Source of the DNA: Hydrogenimonas urashimensis
Lineage (GTDB): Bacteria > Campylobacterota > Campylobacteria > Campylobacterales > Hydrogenimonadaceae
Direction of reading: 5' to 3'
Assembly (NCBI RefSeq): GCF_016593255.1
Contig: NZ_AP023212.1
Coordinates: forward strand, 1,900,001 to 1,964,000
Length of the DNA: 64,000 nt
The notes beneath the pieces were generated by a model. The model worked only from the letters and a program-made list of their open reading frames with translations. It did no database searches and had not been told where the DNA came from. Below, piece after piece: positions 61,463 through 64,000 of the stretch. The stretch's first letter is position 1, and the number at the start of each line of letters is the position of its first letter. The position numbers were made by a program, and so were the translations under genes.

Positions 61463-62833
61463 TTAGAATCTCCCATGTGCCTGCAGCGGCTCTTTTGGCA
61501 GGGTTCGCAGCGTTTTCATGCACGCTGCCAGCTTTGTCGGGGCGGTGTCGGATGCCTGCAGGCATTCGACCGACGCTTCCAGGCACTCCGCCGCCGCCTG
61601 CTCGAAGCGCTCCTTTTTCAGGCCGAACCATTCCCAGTTGGTTTTGGCGATCCAGATCTGCAGCTTTTGGGCTGTAGGCAGCAGCATCTTTTGCGCCTCT
61701 TTTCGCCAGAATCGCTGCCAGGGGGTCGCCGCCGGCGACAGGATTCGGTTCGCGAGCCTTTCGAAACGCCCGAGGGTGCGCAAAACCATCGTTTCGGGCC
61801 TGCTCGAGAAGGGAACGTACGCGAAAAGCAGCAGCAGGAACATGAAGGCGTAAAAAAGAAAAAGAAAGTTGAGATAAAGCCCGAAGTTGTAAGTCATCTG
61901 GTTTTGGATATTCATAACCGATAGGCCCATGGCGATGAAAAGGGCCACCTCCGGCTGAAAGAGCCTAAAGGCCAACCACACATAGACAAAAAGAAAGAGA
62001 GCCAAACCGATGACTTGGTGCAGGTGGGGCAGAATAAAAATATAGGCCAGTGTCGAAAAGAGAAAGGAGAGGGTATAAACTGCGATCATCAGCGAAGGGT
62101 GGGCGATGGGGGAGAAGACCGTATAGAGCGAAATGGCTGTTGCCAATGTTACCAGATAGAAACCGCCGGGCGGGTTGAACCAGATCCATGCCAGCGTCGC
62201 CGTCCAGAAGATGAGAAAAGTCACCAGCGCTCCCAGCAGATGGTCGGGGTCGAAAAGGAGAAATTTCGCTCCTTTGGGAATGCCTGTGTCGGTCACTTCG
62301 TCTCTTACTTTTGTATGCGAACCGAAGGGCCAGAGGTAGATGCTCACAAGGGTGAAGAGTATGACGCCAAAAGCGGTCATGGTGGCACGGTTGACACCGT
62401 AGAGAAAGAGACCGTCGGTTTTGCCGCCCTGGAAGACGATCATCATCGTCATCGCCGAAAGCATGAAGATGGTTTTATCCCCCTGGTAGGCGTATCCCAG
62501 ATAGAGAAACAGCGTCACCAGGCCAGAGAGTATAAGTAGATAGAGCGCCCTTTCCTGTGGCAGCCAGGCGATGAGGGCGATTCCCAGCACCGCACCGATG
62601 AGGGTTCCTGTGATGCGCAGGAACCCCTTGAAAAGCGACTCTCCCATCGAGTGGCTCGCCGCGATGACGATGACGGTGATCGCCGCGGTGGATGCCCACT
62701 GCCATCCCAACGCGAAAGGGATGAGATAGGCCAGGGTCACCGCCAGCGCCACTTTGATGGCGTAATGGGTTTGATCGCTAAGACGAAAAAGTCGTGTTAT
62801 AAGCGATGGTCGTGCCGTGCTTGCCGTTTCCAC
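61463..62833 (-). CDS. FUSC family aromatic acid exporter-like inner membrane protein
   Basis: A 456-residue protein with two blocks of membrane helices (about 30-165 and 225-365) separated and followed by cytoplasmic regions, the FUSC/AaeB design, although shorter than E. coli AaeB (about 655). SMGESLFKGFLRITGTLIGAVLG is a recognisable FUSC segment. Family members export aromatic carboxylic acids. The GTG at 62833 has AAAGG five bases upstream; the frame runs further but into promoter sequence. Confidence 0.9.
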   Translation of the reverse strand: METASTARPSLITRLFRLSDQTHYAIKVALAVTLAYLIPFALGWQWASTAAITVIVIAASHSMGESLFKGFLRITGTLIGAVLGIALIAWLPQERALYLLILSGLVTLFLYLGYAYQGDKTIFMLSAMTMMIVFQGGKTDGLFLYGVNRATMTAFGVILFTLVSIYLWPFGSHTKVRDEVTDTGIPKGAKFLLFDPDHLLGALVTFLIFWTATLAWIWFNPPGGFYLVTLATAISLYTVFSPIAHPSLMIAVYTLSFLFSTLAYIFILPHLHQVIGLALFLFVYVWLAFRLFQPEVALFIAMGLSVMNIQNQMTYNFGLYLNFLFLFYAFMFLLLLFAYVPFSSRPETMVLRTLGRFERLANRILSPAATPWQRFWRKEAQKMLLPTAQKLQIWIAKTNWEWFGLKKERFEQAAAECLEASVECLQASDTAPTKLAACMKTLRTLPKEPLQAHGRF

Positions 62834-62866
62834 ACTCCCCTTTCCCGTGAATTCGTTTCGGGATAA

Positions 62867-62872
62867 ATTATA
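62867..62872 (-). promoter_or_regulatory. candidate -10 of the FUSC efflux operon
   Basis: A perfect TATAAT on the minus strand lies 34 bases before the FUSC GTG, in the 128-base divergent gap to lgt. Confidence 0.55.
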
Positions 62873-62921
62873 ACAAAGCAAAACAAAACTTTTGATGATA
62901 AATATCGGAGGGTACGAATGG

Positions 62922-62927
62922 TATAAT
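62922..62927 (+). promoter_or_regulatory. candidate -10 of lgt
   Basis: A perfect TATAAT in ATGGTATAATCG lies 34 bases before the lgt GTG. AAAGGAGGG just before that GTG is a strong ribosome binding site and fixes the start. Confidence 0.6.
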
Positions 62928-62961
62928 CGTGTAAACATCTAAGCGGTAGAAAGGAGGGTGC

Positions 62962-63756
62962 GTGAAACATTGGGTATGGCAGACCGATCCCGTTCTTTTC
63001 CGTATCGGGCCGTTGTCGCTGCACTGGTATGGGCTCATGTTCATATCGGGGCTTCTTCTGGGCTACGGCTTGCTGCGCGGCATTTACAGGCGGGAGGGGA
63101 GAGACCCGGAGATGGTGGACATACTTTTTCTCTATGCCACCGTCGGCATTCTCGTGGGGGCCAGGCTGATGCACTGTCTCGCCTACGAACCCGATCGTTA
63201 TCTGCGCCATCCTTTGGAGATTCTTTACTTCTGGAAGGGGGGGCTGGCCAGTCATGGCGGTATGCTCGGGGTCATCGCGGCCGCCTGGCTCTTCTGTCGC
63301 CGTTACAAAGAGTCGCTGCTGTGGCTGCTTTCGCGCATGAGCATACCCGGGACCCTTGTAGCTGCTTTCGTGCGCATCGGCAACTTTTTCAACTCCGAAA
63401 TCCTCGGCCTTCCTTCCGACGTACCCTGGGCGGTCGTCTTCGCCAGAATCGACCGCATTCCGCGTCATCCCGTGCAGCTGTACGAGTCGGCGGCCTATTT
63501 TCTGCTTTTTTTCCTTCTATTGTTTCTCTATTTCCGGCTCGATTCGAAACGGGCTACACTGATTCTACCCGGTATTTTTCTGGTTCTGATGTTCTCTGTT
63601 CGTTTTGTACTGGAGTATTTCAAAACGGAGCAGGCCGATTACGTAACGGGCCTTCCTTTCACCGTCGGGCAGCTGTTGAGCTTTCCCGCCATACTTTTGG
63701 GGGTTGTCTGGCTTGTTGTTGCCAAAAGAGCGATGCGCAAGGGTGAGCGGGTGTGA
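62962..63756 (+). CDS. lgt: prolipoprotein diacylglyceryl transferase
   Basis: A 264-residue inner-membrane enzyme that adds diacylglycerol to the lipobox Cys of prolipoproteins. Seven helices are predicted. Conserved blocks are RIGPLSLHWYGLMF near the start, GGLASHGGMLGV (with the HGG segment), RIGNFFNSEILG (Lgt signature) and HPVQLYES. The GTG start has AAAGGAGGG upstream. Its stop overlaps the next gene. Confidence 0.97.
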   Translation: MKHWVWQTDPVLFRIGPLSLHWYGLMFISGLLLGYGLLRGIYRREGRDPEMVDILFLYATVGILVGARLMHCLAYEPDRYLRHPLEILYFWKGGLASHGGMLGVIAAAWLFCRRYKESLLWLLSRMSIPGTLVAAFVRIGNFFNSEILGLPSDVPWAVVFARIDRIPRHPVQLYESAAYFLLFFLLLFLYFRLDSKRATLILPGIFLVLMFSVRFVLEYFKTEQADYVTGLPFTVGQLLSFPAILLGVVWLVVAKRAMRKGERV

Positions 63757-64000
63757 AAAGATCGGTGCGCTACCGTCTTGGCATCGATGTCGGCTCCACG
63801 ACGGTGAAGTACGTGGTCTGCGACGATGATCTCGATATCGTCGAAAAGGAGTACACTCCTCATGAAACACGGCAGGCGGCGAAACTGCTGGAGCTTTTGA
63901 GCGGGTTGGCCCGGCGGAGGCCGGAGATTTTCGAACGAATCGACAGTGCCCATATCACCGGATCCGGCGCAGCGCCGCTGACCGAACCTCTGGGCGCAGG
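63753..64000 (+). CDS. BadF/BadG-type ATPase (2-hydroxyacyl-CoA dehydratase activator-like), partial
   Basis: The first 82 codons of a protein cut by the window edge. From the GTG at 63753, overlapping the lgt stop (GTGTGA), it reads RYRLGIDVGSTTVKYVV, the phosphate-1 motif of the BadF/BadG/BcrA/BcrD ASKHA ATPase family, followed by HITGSGA, a second family segment. Such proteins activate 2-hydroxyacyl-CoA dehydratases or related enzymes, often as larger fusions. What it activates here cannot be seen. Confidence 0.8.
   Translation, partial: MKRSVRYRLGIDVGSTTVKYVVCDDDLDIVEKEYTPHETRQAAKLLELLSGLARRRPEIFERIDSAHITGSGAAPLTEPLGA

Noticed and set aside
58628-62833. Treating the FUSC/OMF/DUF1656/HlyD set as a new transporter
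   Set aside because: It matches the known AaeXAB-type aromatic acid efflux design plus a dedicated outer-membrane channel.

Overview
The window looks like one contiguous stretch of chromosome from a member of the Campylobacterota (Epsilonproteobacteria), and one richer in G+C than most of that phylum. The evidence is gene content and order: the lpxC-tsaB-thrB-ylxR-infB-rbfA-rimP run, the aroQ-M24 peptidase-folK-flhF-flhG-small membrane protein-fliA-fliM-fliY run, a FliY-type switch protein, a Bcr/CflA exporter and the phylum's characteristic TATAAT/TAAAAT promoters without a clear -35 box. Genus cannot be fixed from the sequence alone. Hydrogenimonas-like or Sulfurovum-like relatives are a guess. 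The window is densely coding, with no intergenic gap above 300 bases. I see no insertion sequence, prophage or CRISPR array. Because of codon bias many genes carry long antisense open frames; these are left out.

Layout. 135-6305: a MoxR/Bat-type operon (MoxR ATPase, DUF58, small membrane protein, two VWA proteins of which the second carries TPRs, BatD). 6367-11328: tyrA, bamA, then a ferredoxin-Ppx/GppA pair. 11502-13761: a two-component system whose two genes are separated by a folded 111-base element. 13842-16680: plsY-folB and nadA-nadC. 16784-20190: flhB, a DHH phosphoesterase and an M23 endopeptidase. 20347-29569: lipid A, threonine, translation-initiation, riboflavin, menaquinone and exonuclease VII genes. 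29712-34925: an RRM protein, a duplicated-domain exported protein, sppA, an amidohydrolase, aroQ, an M24 peptidase and folK. 34922-40121: flagellar regulation and switch genes. 40214-46289: mnmA, tRNA-Pro(CGG), a DUF2853 gene, prs, lepA, a ComF-like transferase and a DnaQ-like exonuclease.

46482-56757 is the most unusual region. One minus-strand run encodes, in transcription order, outer-membrane phospholipase A with Sel1 repeats, a periplasmic solute-binding/Cache receptor with no output domain, a STAS anti-anti-sigma protein, an RsbW-like kinase, a Cache-SpoIIE phosphatase, an RsbW-like/GNAT fusion that has lost its N-box Asn, a GH3-family acyl-amido synthetase and a Bcr/CflA exporter. Most junctions overlap or nearly touch. 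The layout suggests a partner-switch circuit that reads periplasmic or envelope signals and controls synthesis and export of an acyl-amino-acid-type small molecule. That function is inference.

56856-64000: an AI-2E family permease and a potassium-channel-like protein, then a FUSC/OMF/DUF1656/HlyD aromatic-acid-type efflux set on the minus strand, lgt, and the start of a BadF/BadG-type ATPase cut by the window edge. Several intergenic regions carry degenerate 7-bp-periodic repeats.
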